Shown here: positions 1 through 9,931 of the stretch, piece by piece
Layout of the letters: every line of letters begins with the position of its first letter
How positions within the stretch are numbered: the first letter of the stretch is position 1
Assembly: GCF_947631555.1 (NCBI RefSeq)
Contig: NZ_CANRLT010000019.1
Location: forward strand, 1-36,230
Origin: an uncultured Mailhella sp.
Lineage (GTDB): Bacteria > Desulfobacterota > Desulfovibrionia > Desulfovibrionales > Desulfovibrionaceae
DNA length: 36,230 nt
Direction of reading: 5' to 3'
Position numbers and translations under genes: made by a program
The notes under the pieces: generated by a model
What the model was told of the DNA's origin: nothing
What the model saw: the letters and a program-made list of their open reading frames with translations, nothing else
The model's database searches: none

Positions 1-128
1 TTCAGGCCGGTAGAGTCCCACCCCGCCCTGAAGGGCGGGGTATCTTTGGGGCGGCAGCTTGGGAGGGGATGCAAACCCCTCCCAAGCGTGGGACGCAAAG
101 TCCTGAAGGGCTTTGCTCCATTATTGCT
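1..128. repeat. Dispersed multi-hairpin repeat, copy A (cut by window edge)
   Basis: Between the window edge and the feoB stop lie three hairpin modules. ACCCCGCCC/GGGCGGGGT has a TGAA loop (about 19-41). CTTGGGAGGGG/CCCCTCCCAAG is an 11-bp perfect stem at 58-86. A CCTGAAGGGCTTTGCT tail lies at 102-117. The first 36 bases match 12414-12449 with 4 differences, and 102-128 matches 12440-12466 with 1 difference. A more diverged relative lies at 3184-3338. The GC-rich ACCCCGCCCTGAAGGGCGGGGT hairpin type resembles ends of IS200/IS605-family elements, but no transposase is present. It could also help end feoB transcription, although no T-run follows on the minus strand. Confidence 0.6.
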
Positions 129-141
129 TGCGTTCAGGCGG

Positions 142-2466
142 CTATCCCCACAGCGCCAGGCCGATGAGCCGGCCGATCCAGGCAGCGGCATAGGCCACGC
201 CGGTGTTGAACACCATGCTGAAGAAGACCCATCTCCAGCCTCCGGCCTCGTTTTTGAGAACGCAGAGGGTGACGAAGCATGGGGAGTAGATCAGGACAAA
301 GAGCATGAGGGACAGGGCGACGGTTTTGGACCAGCCCTTGTCGGACGCCAGCTTTGCGGACAGCGAGTCGGGTTCGTCCGGATCGGTCTCGCCAATGGAA
401 TAGGCCGTGCCCATGGTGGAAAGGACGGCTTCCTTGGCGGCCACACCGCTCAGCAGGGCCACGTCGGTTCGCCAGTCGAAGCCCAGCGGTCTGAAGACAG
501 GTTCGATGGCAGCGCCCAGCCGTCCGCCGAAGGTATTGCGGATTTCCAGTGAGGCCAGTTCGTTTTCAACGTTGGTCCTTTGTTCTTCCAGGGCTGCCTT
601 TTCGCTGGTGAGGGACTCAAGCTGCGCCTTGAGAGCGGCGCTGCCGGAATCGGCGGCAAGCTGCTCCTGAAGCGCCGCAAGCGTTTCTTCCAGCGGGGCG
701 AGCTGTTCCTCAAAGGATGCGATCTTCGCTTCAAGAGGCGCCGACAGCTCTTCGTCCAGTCCGGGGAAGGTCAGTGCCGCCCAAAGGACGACGGAGATGG
801 CAAGTATGATGGTGCCGGCCTTTTTGATATACATCCAGGAGCGTTCCCAGGTATGCGTCAGGATGCTGCGCAGTGTGGGCATACGGTAGGGCGGCAGTTC
901 CATGACGAAGGGCGTGGCCTCGCCTTTCAGAATGGTTGAGCGCAGGAAGCGGGAGACAATGAGGGCAACGGCCCAGCCCGCCAGAGTGACGGCAAACATG
1001 ATACTGGCCTGATTTTCGGCAAAGAAGGCTGCGGTCAGCATGAGGAAGACCGGGATCTTGGCGCCGCAGTTCATGAGGGGCAGCGTCAGCATCGTGGCCA
1101 TGCGCTCTTTCTCGCTGCGCATGGTGCGCGTGGCCATCACGCCGGGGATGGCGCAGCCGCCGGCAATGCCGCCCGCGATGATGAAGGGCATGACTGACGC
1201 TCCGTGCAGACCGAAGACGCGCATGACGCGATCCAGCATGTAGGCCATGCGCGCCATATAACCGCTGTCTTCGAGGAAGGCGACGATGAGAAACATGATC
1301 ATGATGAGCGGCACAAAGCTGAGTACGCCGCCCACGCCGCCGATGATGCCGTCACAGATCAGCGACTGCAAAAGGCCGCCGGGGAGTACGCTGCCCGTGA
1401 TTTCCGCCATCCAGCCGAAGAAGTCCTCTACCCAGCCCTGCGGATAGGCGCCCAGCATGAACGTGGCCCAGAACATGAAATAGACCACGCCCAGCATGAT
1501 GAGCGGGCCGAAAATGGTGTTCGTGAGCAGTTTGTCGAGCTTGTCCGTGAAGGCCAGGCGATCCTTCGTATTGTCCTTGCGGAGTACGCCGTCTTTGAGC
1601 ACACTGTTGATATAGCCGTAACGGTAGTCGGTGATGATGGCATCCGGCGTGGTTTCGAGCGTGCCTGCAAGATGGGCGGCCAAGGTGTCCCGGATGGCGA
1701 AAAGTTCCTGAGCTGCGCCGCTTGCAGCCGCTGCCTGGGCGCATAGAGCCTCGTCGTTTTCCAGCAGCTTGATAGCCGTCCAGCGGGCAGGATAGCGGCC
1801 TGTCAGGATTTTTTCCTTTTCGATGATGCTGACCATTTCCAGAAGTGCGGGATCCAGATCCGGGCCATAGCTGATGGCGAGCGCTTCAGATGGTCTGGAA
1901 GATTCCTCAAGAGCCGCACGCAAAGCCTGTTCCAGTCCTTCGCCGGAACGAGCTACCGTGGCCACGGCGGGAAAGCCGAGGCGTTCGGAGAGACGCCTGA
2001 GGTCGATGTCGATCCCGGCCTTGCGCGCTTCATCCATCATATTGCAGGCCAGAACCACGGGCAGTCCGAGTTCGCGTATCTGGAGCGCCAGAAAGAGACC
2101 GCGTTCGAGTGTGGCAGAGTCTATGATGTCAATAACGGCACGGGGGCGTTCTTCCGGGGATTCGGGCGCGAGAACTTCGCGGGTCACGCGCTCTTCGATG
2201 GAATAGGCGGTCAGAGAATAGGTGCCGGGCAGATCCACGAGAGAAACCTTGCAATCGTCCAGGGATAACCAGCCTTCCTTCTTTTCCACGGTCACGCCGG
2301 GGTAGTTGCCCACATGCTGATGAGCGCCGGTGTAGCTGTTGAATGCCGTGGTCTTGCCGCTGTTGGGATTTCCGGCAAGAGCGATGCGAATCCCGTTTTT
2401 CCTTTCTTCTTCCGTCAAGGACACGGCGTTGACCGTGCCCCGTTTTTCGCACATGGGACAGCTCAT
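142..2466 (-). CDS. feoB: Ferrous iron transport protein B (FeoB)
   Basis: Inner-membrane Fe(II) transporter with a cytosolic GTPase domain, 774 aa. The G1 loop GNPNSGKTT is at residues 32-40, DLPG at 78-81 and NMMD at 142-145, followed by a helical GDI-like region. Gate-type membrane segments run from about 320, including GGIAGGCAIPGVMATR and the conserved LPLMNCGAKIPV. Two features are uncommon. The N-terminus begins MSCPMCEKRG, a CxxC pair ahead of the G domain. An acidic heptad-rich coiled coil of about 70 residues (572-641) sits between the membrane segment ending near 566 and the C-terminal gate block starting near 652. The start overlaps the feoA stop by 4 bases (ATGA), so the two are translationally coupled. 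Confidence 0.95.
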   Translation of the reverse strand: MSCPMCEKRGTVNAVSLTEEERKNGIRIALAGNPNSGKTTAFNSYTGAHQHVGNYPGVTVEKKEGWLSLDDCKVSLVDLPGTYSLTAYSIEERVTREVLAPESPEERPRAVIDIIDSATLERGLFLALQIRELGLPVVLACNMMDEARKAGIDIDLRRLSERLGFPAVATVARSGEGLEQALRAALEESSRPSEALAISYGPDLDPALLEMVSIIEKEKILTGRYPARWTAIKLLENDEALCAQAAAASGAAQELFAIRDTLAAHLAGTLETTPDAIITDYRYGYINSVLKDGVLRKDNTKDRLAFTDKLDKLLTNTIFGPLIMLGVVYFMFWATFMLGAYPQGWVEDFFGWMAEITGSVLPGGLLQSLICDGIIGGVGGVLSFVPLIMIMFLIVAFLEDSGYMARMAYMLDRVMRVFGLHGASVMPFIIAGGIAGGCAIPGVMATRTMRSEKERMATMLTLPLMNCGAKIPVFLMLTAAFFAENQASIMFAVTLAGWAVALIVSRFLRSTILKGEATPFVMELPPYRMPTLRSILTHTWERSWMYIKKAGTIILAISVVLWAALTFPGLDEELSAPLEAKIASFEEQLAPLEETLAALQEQLAADSGSAALKAQLESLTSEKAALEEQRTNVENELASLEIRNTFGGRLGAAIEPVFRPLGFDWRTDVALLSGVAAKEAVLSTMGTAYSIGETDPDEPDSLSAKLASDKGWSKTVALSLMLFVLIYSPCFVTLCVLKNEAGGWRWVFFSMVFNTGVAYAAAWIGRLIGLALWG

Positions 2467-2696
2467 TTGACCTCCACGGAAACGTAGTCGGCTTCACTGT
2501 TGCGCAGAGCGATGGTGGTGCCTTCGATGCGGAGGGCGACGGGATCCCGGAGCGGGGCCTTGCCGACGACTTCCACCGCCGCGCCGGGGATAAGCCCCAT
2601 ATCGCGGATACGGCGGCCAAGTTCACCCTGAGCGGAAATCTTCGTGATGCTGGCCTTCTGTCCGGGAACGAGTCTGCGAAGGTTCATCTGACGCAT
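2463..2696 (-). CDS. feoA: Ferrous iron transport protein A (FeoA)
   Basis: Small SH3-like cytosolic partner of FeoB, 77 aa from the chosen start (MRQMNLRRLVPG). It carries the family pattern of a Gly-rich turn followed by RRIRDMGLIPGAAVEVVGKAPLRDPVALRI. The start at 2696 was chosen because AGGAG(A) lies 6 bases upstream (2703-2708). A longer reading from 2756 would add a Lys/Phe-rich stretch absent from the family. The stop overlaps feoB. The nearest convincing promoter lies about 330 bases upstream, at the Fur-like box (3026-3044). Confidence 0.93.
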   Translation of the reverse strand: MRQMNLRRLVPGQKASITKISAQGELGRRIRDMGLIPGAAVEVVGKAPLRDPVALRIEGTTIALRNSEADYVSVEVK

Positions 2697-2756
2697 GAAT
2701 TTTCTCCTGTAAATAAAAGTGAAATTCTTTTTCAAATTACACACAGCGTCGCGCAC

Positions 2757-3017
2757 GTTGTATGTGTCAGGGAGTGCGGAGTACAGATCAACTCCCCGAA
2801 GACGATAGCCAAAACCGACCTTGAACAGGGAAACACTTGCCGTAAGGGCAGAAAGAAGGACGAGCTACTGCGAACAAGGCTGTTGCCCCTAACGAGAAAT
2901 CATCCCTTGCATCCCTTGAGTTCTCGTGTCTGTACTTGCGTACAGGGCTTGAGAAGCCGGCAGATTACCCTTTTCACACCCCTTTTTCCGGAAGCGGCTG
3001 TTCACGGTACAGAGATA
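2757..3017. other. Non-coding stretch between feoA and its probable promoter
   Basis: About 260 bases without a credible gene. A plus-strand reading frame crosses it but shows no family pattern or ribosome-binding site. The sequence contains short inverted pairs (for example CTGTACTTGCGTACAG at about 2931-2946). Its texture resembles the non-coding 3' end of an IS605/TnpB-type element, which is impression only. If the promoter at 3018-3046 is correct, this stretch is the 5' leader of feoAB. Confidence 0.3.
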
Positions 3018-3046
3018 CTTTTATTGAAATTGAAAATCGTTGTCAA
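3018..3046 (-). promoter_or_regulatory. Fur-like box overlapping a feoAB-facing promoter
   Basis: GAAATTGAAAATCGTTGTC at 3026-3044 matches 14 of 19 positions of the classical Fur box GATAATGATAATCATTATC, including both GA ends and the AATC centre. On the minus strand a perfect TTGACA (3046-3041) is followed after 17 bases by TAAAAG (3023-3018). The box therefore covers the -35 element and spacer of a promoter pointing at feoAB. On the plus strand TTGAAA (3024-3029), 17 bases and CTTAAT (3047-3052) form a second, weaker promoter. Iron repression of feoAB is the known pattern for the family; its operation here is inferred. Confidence 0.55.
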
Positions 3047-3183
3047 CTTAATTCGAAGAACATTTTCCATGTGTGGGAGGTGTCTCACTTTTTTCAGATG
3101 TCTTGAAAGAATGCTCGAAAACATGTTTTCAGAAAACAGGATTAGGTTGAGCTTCATACCTGTCTTGAGAAGGTATCAGCGTC

Positions 3184-3338
3184 CTTCCTTTATGGTTTGT
3201 GTCCAGGCCGTTGGGCCGGATACATCCCCTTCTGTCCCGATGAGCGGGGCACAAAAGCTGAAAGTTTGGAAGAGAGCGGGACAAACCCTGCCCCAGGGTA
3301 GACGTAACGCTCTGAAAGGCTTTGGCTGCCTTTTTTTG
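3184..3338. repeat. Dispersed multi-hairpin repeat, copy B (diverged)
   Basis: CTTCCTTTATGGTTTG at 3184-3199 is identical to 12387-12402. It is followed, as there, by a GGCC-N4-GGCC hairpin and then a CCCG/CGGG hairpin. A GACGTAACGCTCTGAAAGGC tail (3301-3320) resembles the GACGCAAAGTCCTGAAGGGC tail of copy A. Order of parts and orientation are shared by all three copies, so this is one family of structured elements rather than chance hairpins. Confidence 0.5.
3315..3338 (+). terminator. Intrinsic terminator, plus strand
   Basis: AAAGGC, a 7-base loop, GCCTTT and a continuing run of T: a short stem with a T-tract in the usual geometry. No recognised plus-strand gene precedes it. It would end a transcript started at the plus-side promoter of the Fur-like box, or insulate dnaA. 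Confidence 0.5.
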
Positions 3339-3403
3339 AGGTAGAAATTTTGCCGGCAACCGCTATCTTTGAGAAAGAAGTCGTTGCAAGCCTTTAGCCT
3401 GAT

Positions 3404-3640
3404 TTTGGAGAAAAATTGAGAAATTTTCTAAAAAAATGAGAAAATAAAAAACTTAGTTGTGGAAAAAATTTTGAGAGATATGCCAAAATTTTGACTTCTA
3501 GTGATAAAAGCAAAAGAAAACAGGAGGTTGACAAAGGGCAAGCCATTTCTTGGAATTAAATTTTTTTCAAGGAAAGATAGGCGGATAGCTATCTCCAGCA
3601 CTGTGGAAAACTCCTTTTCGGCAAGGTTCTGATTCTTGAT
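3404..3640. other. Candidate replication origin region (AT-rich, DnaA boxes)
   Basis: A strongly AT-rich tract lies just upstream of dnaA. TGTGGAAAA occurs twice in the same orientation, at 3458-3466 and 3602-3610. Its complement TTTTCCACA fits the DnaA-box consensus TTWTNCACA. The AT-rich block at 3405-3480, with repeated GAGAAA-type runs, beside the first box would suit as unwinding element. Only two good boxes are visible and dnaN does not follow, so this may be an origin or only a dnaA autoregulatory region. Confidence 0.4.
3528..3556 (+). promoter_or_regulatory. Probable dnaA promoter
   Basis: Perfect TTGACA at 3528-3533, a 17-base spacer, then TGGAAT at 3551-3556 (4 of 6 to consensus). 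It lies 130 bases before the dnaA start, and a DnaA box (3602-3610) falls in the leader. Autoregulation by DnaA is therefore plausible. Confidence 0.45.
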
Positions 3641-3687
3641 TCTTTCGGATGGCTTTTGGGGCGGAGCTTTTGTACACCAGCTTCGTC

Positions 3688-5142
3688 ATGAATGAACATT
3701 GGTCTGCCATACTCGCTGAACTCAGTCGTACACTACCGGAAGGCAAGTTCAAGGTTTTCCTTGAACCGCTCATTGGAGATGTGCGAAAGGTGACAGTTCC
3801 AGCCGGAGAGGCCCGGCAAGGGGTTCTGGTCTCGACGCCGGAACGTTGGGAAATTTCCCTGACGGCAGCCAACGGCTTCATGGCGGAGCAGGTACGTTCC
3901 CGCTTCGTTCAAATTATCGCCGAAGCCGGTCGTGCCGTTCTCGGTTCCACGCCTGCTGTGATGGTACATACCTCAGCGGCACATAAAAAAACTGAAATTC
4001 CCGGGCCTGTGCGTACGGAACAACTTGTACGGGCGCTTCCATCCTCGCCCGGACTGCTCATGGCGGATCGTCAGCTGGAACTTCCCCTGCCCCTTCCCCG
4101 AGTGTGTCCTGTTCAACGGCGGGACTGGAGATATTCGTTTGAAGATTTTGTTGTCGGCCCGTGCAATCAGCTCGCCTTTGCCGCGGCTACGAACATCCTT
4201 GACGCCAGTGCACCGGTAGATATGGTTTTTTTGTGTTCCGGTGCGGGACTGGGAAAAACGCATCTCACGCAGGCGGTGGGGCGCGCTCTCAGTCTCGAGG
4301 CGGACAAGCGTGATGTTCGCCTGGAATACCTTACGGCGGAGGAGTTTACCTCGCAGTTTGTGCGTGCTTCCAAAGCTGGCGGTATGGAGCAGTTTAAGGA
4401 GCGTTTCCGCAAGCTTGACATGCTGCTTCTCGAAGATGTCCACTTTCTGCGCGGTAAGGATCGTACCCAGGAAGAGTTGCTTTCCACCATTAAAAGTCTC
4501 CAGTCACATGGCGGACGTGTGGTTCTGACCAGCTCCTTCGCTCCCCGTGACCTTGCTGGAGTGGATTCTCAGCTCGTTTCCCGCTTCTGCTCCGGCTTCG
4601 TGGCAAGCATGGAACGCCCCAACCGCGATATGCGGCTCCATATCCTTCAGGAGAAAGCCAGACGGCAGTGCATGGTTCTGCCTGCGCCTGTAGCGGATCT
4701 TCTTGCCGACCGCATTACCGGGGATGTGCGCCTTCTGGAAAGCTGTCTGCACAACCTTATGCTTCAGGCTCGCTTCATGGGGCAGAAGGTGACGGAAGAA
4801 ATGGCGATCGAGGTCATCCGGACGGTGGCGCAGAACAGCCCTCAGCTGACGGTAGAAGACGTGGTTTCGTTGATCTGCCGCAGTTTTGACCTCACTCCAG
4901 CCCAGCTTTCCTCCAAATCCCGCCGTCAGAACCTGGTGGTGGCACGCAACACAGCGTTTTTTCTCCTGCGCAAGCACACGGAACTCACGCTCGAAGAAAT
5001 TGGCGAGCGCTTCCATCGAAAACACTCTACCGTCATCAAGGGCATTACGGCCGTAGAGCGTGAAATGGGCCGTCATACTCCTCTGGGCGGCCAGATTAAA
5101 CACACGGTGGCCATGATCGAACGTTCCGGACTGAAGGGATGA
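3688..5142 (+). CDS. dnaA: DnaA, replication initiator (divergent)
   Basis: AAA+ initiator that binds DnaA boxes and opens the origin, 484 aa. The start at 3688 was chosen because MNEHWSAILAELSRTLPEGK matches the usual DnaA N-terminus; 13 further codons to 3649 are possible, and neither start has a strong ribosome-binding site. Domain I covers about 1-85, followed by a Pro-rich linker. The ATPase core has Walker A GAGLGKTH (185-192) and Walker B MLLLEDVHF. Domain IV is the C-terminal DNA-binding part with KHSTVIKGI. Several usually fixed motifs differ: ED in Walker B, SRFCSGF where SRFEWG is usual, RLLESCL where RELEGAL is usual, and K before HSTV. It may be a lineage-specific main DnaA or a second paralogue. 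Confidence 0.9.
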   Translation: MNEHWSAILAELSRTLPEGKFKVFLEPLIGDVRKVTVPAGEARQGVLVSTPERWEISLTAANGFMAEQVRSRFVQIIAEAGRAVLGSTPAVMVHTSAAHKKTEIPGPVRTEQLVRALPSSPGLLMADRQLELPLPLPRVCPVQRRDWRYSFEDFVVGPCNQLAFAAATNILDASAPVDMVFLCSGAGLGKTHLTQAVGRALSLEADKRDVRLEYLTAEEFTSQFVRASKAGGMEQFKERFRKLDMLLLEDVHFLRGKDRTQEELLSTIKSLQSHGGRVVLTSSFAPRDLAGVDSQLVSRFCSGFVASMERPNRDMRLHILQEKARRQCMVLPAPVADLLADRITGDVRLLESCLHNLMLQARFMGQKVTEEMAIEVIRTVAQNSPQLTVEDVVSLICRSFDLTPAQLSSKSRRQNLVVARNTAFFLLRKHTELTLEEIGERFHRKHSTVIKGITAVEREMGRHTPLGGQIKHTVAMIERSGLKG

Positions 5143-5198
5143 TGCTGTCGCCGGGGTCTGTTTGCAGCTCCCATGCAGAGCGGCGGTGAATCACGCAT

Positions 5199-5395
5199 TA
5201 AAGGTTGACATCCTCCCCACCTGAAGCCGGGATTCCCAGTGGAGGCAATCTTGTGATTGCATCCCTGAGCGGGGTTCTGCCTCAACGAGATTGCCCTGAG
5301 GAACAAGACGTGGTTTTCACCGCAAACATTCCCCTGTGGGGTATGGCACGGGTACGAATAACCGCCTATCCTCCAAGGTCTCACTATCTCCCGGC
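5199..5395 (+). mobile_element. IS200/IS605-type element end, no transposase
   Basis: TTGACATCCTCCCC-ACCTGAAG-CCGGGATTCCC from about 5204 has the look of terminal hairpins of IS200/IS605/IS1341 elements, which commonly read TTGACATCCTCCCC, a hairpin, then GGGATTCC. The next 150 bases hold no gene. No TnpA or TnpB reading frame lies nearby, so this would be a solitary end or a remnant. The identification rests on remembered motif similarity only. Confidence 0.4.
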
Positions 5396-5404
5396 AGGCT
5401 GAAA

Positions 5405-6470
5405 GGCGCGAGCGTCAGCGAGCAGATAGCGGAGGCGGCGTAAGCAGGAAAGGCAGAAAGGCATCTTGTTTTTCCTGCCGGAAAAACGCGAAAGGCAGCC
5501 GAACTTCCAGTTCGGCAAAGGCGTCCTCTAGCCACGTCCCTGACCGCCGGAGGCGCGAGCGTCAGCGAGCAGATAGCGGAGGCGGCGTAAGCAGGAAAGG
5601 CAGAAAGGCATCTTGTTTTTCCTGTCGGAAAAACGCGAAAGGCAGCCGAACTTCCAGTTCGGCGAAAGGCACCCGCTAGCCAACTCTGACGCGGGCACGC
5701 CTCGTGCAGCGAAGCTGCCCTCGGCCGCGCTCCGCGTGTCCTTTCTTCCGCTCCTCGCCCGCCTCCATGCCGGCTTTCCAGCCGGCGCGGGGTCGTCGCT
5801 CCAAACGCGCTACCGCGCGTGCCTCCGGCGGATAAGGAAGGAAAAGGCAAGTAAGCAGAGGCATGGGGGGGACGCCAAGCGCACACGCCCCGCCTCCGGC
5901 GGCGTGAGCAGGAAAGGCAAGGAAAGGCAGAAAGGCATCTTGTATTTCCTGCCGGAAATACGCTGAAGAGCGCCGAACTTCCAGTTCGGCGAAAGGCATC
6001 CTCCGGCCACGTCTGACGGGATCGCGCCTCGTGCAGCTTCGCTGCCGACCACCCCGCTCGCTGGCCGCAAAGGTGCACAACGGGCGAAGCCCGATTGTGC
6101 GCGGCCTGCTCGCTATCAGCGGCGTACACGCCGCGCCTCCGGCGGTCAAGGAAGCGCTCCCCTTCCGCAACCTGCGGAGCAGCGAGCGGTAGCGAGCAGA
6201 TAGCGAAGGCGGCGTGAGCAGGAAAGGCAAGGAAAGGCAGAAAGGCATCTTGTTTTTCCTGCCGGAAAAACGCGAAGACAGCCGAACTTCCAGTTCGGCA
6301 AAGGCACCCGCTGGCCAACTCTGACGCGGGCACGCCTCGTGCAGCTTCGCTGCCCTCGGCCGCGCTCCGCGTGTCCTTATGTCCGCTCCTCGCCCGCCTC
6401 CATGCTGGCTTTCCAGCCAGCGCGGGGTCGTCGCTCCAAACGCGCTGCCGCGCGTGCCTCCGGCGGTCTA
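5405..6470. repeat. Mosaic array of conserved hairpin repeats
   Basis: About 1.07 kb of non-coding DNA built from repeated blocks. Block A (AGGAAAGGCAGAAAGGCATC plus two hairpins) occurs four times, near 5445, 5593, 5910 and 6220. A block of about 160 bp (5670-5832) recurs at 6306-6467. Hairpin 1 is GTTTTTCC-loop-GGAAAAAC (5468-5487, 5615-5634, 6252-6271); at 5942-5961 it is GTATTTCC/GGAAATAC, with both sides of one pair changed. Hairpin 2 is GCCGAAC-TTCCA-GTTCGGC, four identical copies. Hairpin 3 is GCCGGC/GCCGGC at 5769-5786 but GCTGGC/GCCAGC at 6404-6421, again compensatory. GCAGC-GAA-GCTGC (5706) is GCAGC-TTC-GCTGC at 6033 and 6341. A 401-aa minus-strand reading frame across the array is judged spurious. 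Confidence 0.8.
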
Positions 6471-6592
6471 AGGAAGGAAAAAGAGCAACTTGTCTTTGGG
6501 TGTGGGACTTATCAAGCTGCATGGAAAAGACAGGCTTTCCAACCCGCTTGAGGACGGACGTTCAAACCACAATCAAGAGTGCCTGGAAACAC

Positions 6593-7318
6593 TCAGATTT
6601 CCCGGCAGCACCAGATGACACGTCCGATGACCCGTACAGTAGCAGCCAGATCTCCATGAAGATCCACATGGATGGGAGAATAGCCGGGGTTCCTGCTGCG
6701 GAGAACAAGCTGTCCGCCGGGGAACGTTTCCACCTGCTTGATGTAGATTTCTTCGTTGATGCCCATGGCATAGATGGCGTGACCAAAGATTTGGTTCTTG
6801 CTTTGATCAATGAGAACCATGTCGCCATGACGTATGTCAGGCTCCATGCTGTCCCCGCAGACTTTCATCAGCACCATTTTGTCGGGATTTCCCTTGCGGC
6901 AGAGCCAGTCCTGGCGGAAGGAGAAGTAGGAGAGCACATCACCGCTGGTCTCAAGACTTCCCGTCCCGGCGGCAAGACGGGCCGACACGAGGGGGATCAT
7001 GACCAGGTCGATGGCGTTCCGTCTTCCGGCGGGAACTTCGCCGAAGAAGCTCAGTCCCCTGGCAAGGCGCTGCTCATTGTCAGTATGTGAAGCACTGCCT
7101 GAGGCTGCGTCAGGTTCTTTTCCAAAAAAGATCCAGTCAGTGGACAAGCCGAAGCGCGAGGCAACCTTCAATACCCAACCGTCCGGAATGCGTCCCTTAC
7201 GTCTTGCCTGACTCACGGCCTGAGGCGAGACGCCAAGAAGTTCGGCAAGCTGACTGTCACGGCGAAGTCCCGCGCTTTGAAGGAGGCGATCAAGAGTATC
7301 AGGTGTCGAGGTGTTCAT
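6593..7318 (-). CDS. HTH repressor with S24 (LexA/CI-type) peptidase domain
   Basis: DNA-binding regulator that in related proteins cleaves itself when RecA filaments form, 241 aa. The N-terminal HTH (about 18-60) has LAELLGVSPQAVSQARRKGR as the helix-turn-helix core. The C-terminal S24 domain has GDSMEP with nucleophile Ser157 and general-base Lys194 (IYIKQ). The Ala117-Gly118 pair in RLAAGTG is the probable cleavage site. The start at 7318 (ATG) has AAGG 6-7 bases upstream; an in-frame TTG two codons earlier is less likely. It is transcribed away from the small gene at 7461 across a very AT-rich gap, like a phage immunity pair, but no integrase or phage structural gene is visible. Confidence 0.88.
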   Translation of the reverse strand: MNTSTPDTLDRLLQSAGLRRDSQLAELLGVSPQAVSQARRKGRIPDGWVLKVASRFGLSTDWIFFGKEPDAASGSASHTDNEQRLARGLSFFGEVPAGRRNAIDLVMIPLVSARLAAGTGSLETSGDVLSYFSFRQDWLCRKGNPDKMVLMKVCGDSMEPDIRHGDMVLIDQSKNQIFGHAIYAMGINEEIYIKQVETFPGGQLVLRSRNPGYSPIHVDLHGDLAATVRVIGRVIWCCREI

Positions 7319-7460
7319 GGACAACCTTTAAAAAAGAAAGGCAAAAAAGTCAATCGAAAATTAAAAAATAAAAAAAATATAAAAATATAAATTTTTAGTT
7401 GACAAAATAAATTAAAAATGAGAAAGAAGAGATACATTTTTTCAATGGAGGAAATTGATC
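7319..7460. promoter_or_regulatory. AT-rich divergent control region
   Basis: 142 bases, over 80% AT between about 7330 and 7440, separate the S24 repressor from the small plus-strand gene. TTGACA at 7399-7404 could be a -35 for the plus strand, though no good -10 sits at 17 bases. AGTCAA near 7349 and GTTGAC at 7398-7403 form a widely spaced inverted pair and are candidate operator half-sites. GGAGGA at 7447-7452 is the ribosome-binding site of the plus-strand gene. Confidence 0.4.
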
Positions 7461-9928
<2,468 letters not shown>

Positions 9929-9931
9929 CAT

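Noticed and set aside
2883..3344. 153-codon plus-strand frame upstream of dnaA
   Set aside because: Non-ATG start, no ribosome-binding site, runs through a terminator and repeat copy B.
5405..6470. CRISPR array
   Set aside because: Repeats are long, palindromic, irregularly spaced and not separated by unique spacers of constant length; no cas genes.
5317..6522. 401-codon minus-strand reading frame across the hairpin array
   Set aside because: Its protein is Arg/Cys/Ser-rich and repetitive, has no ribosome-binding site, and changes between copies preserve hairpin stems rather than amino acids.
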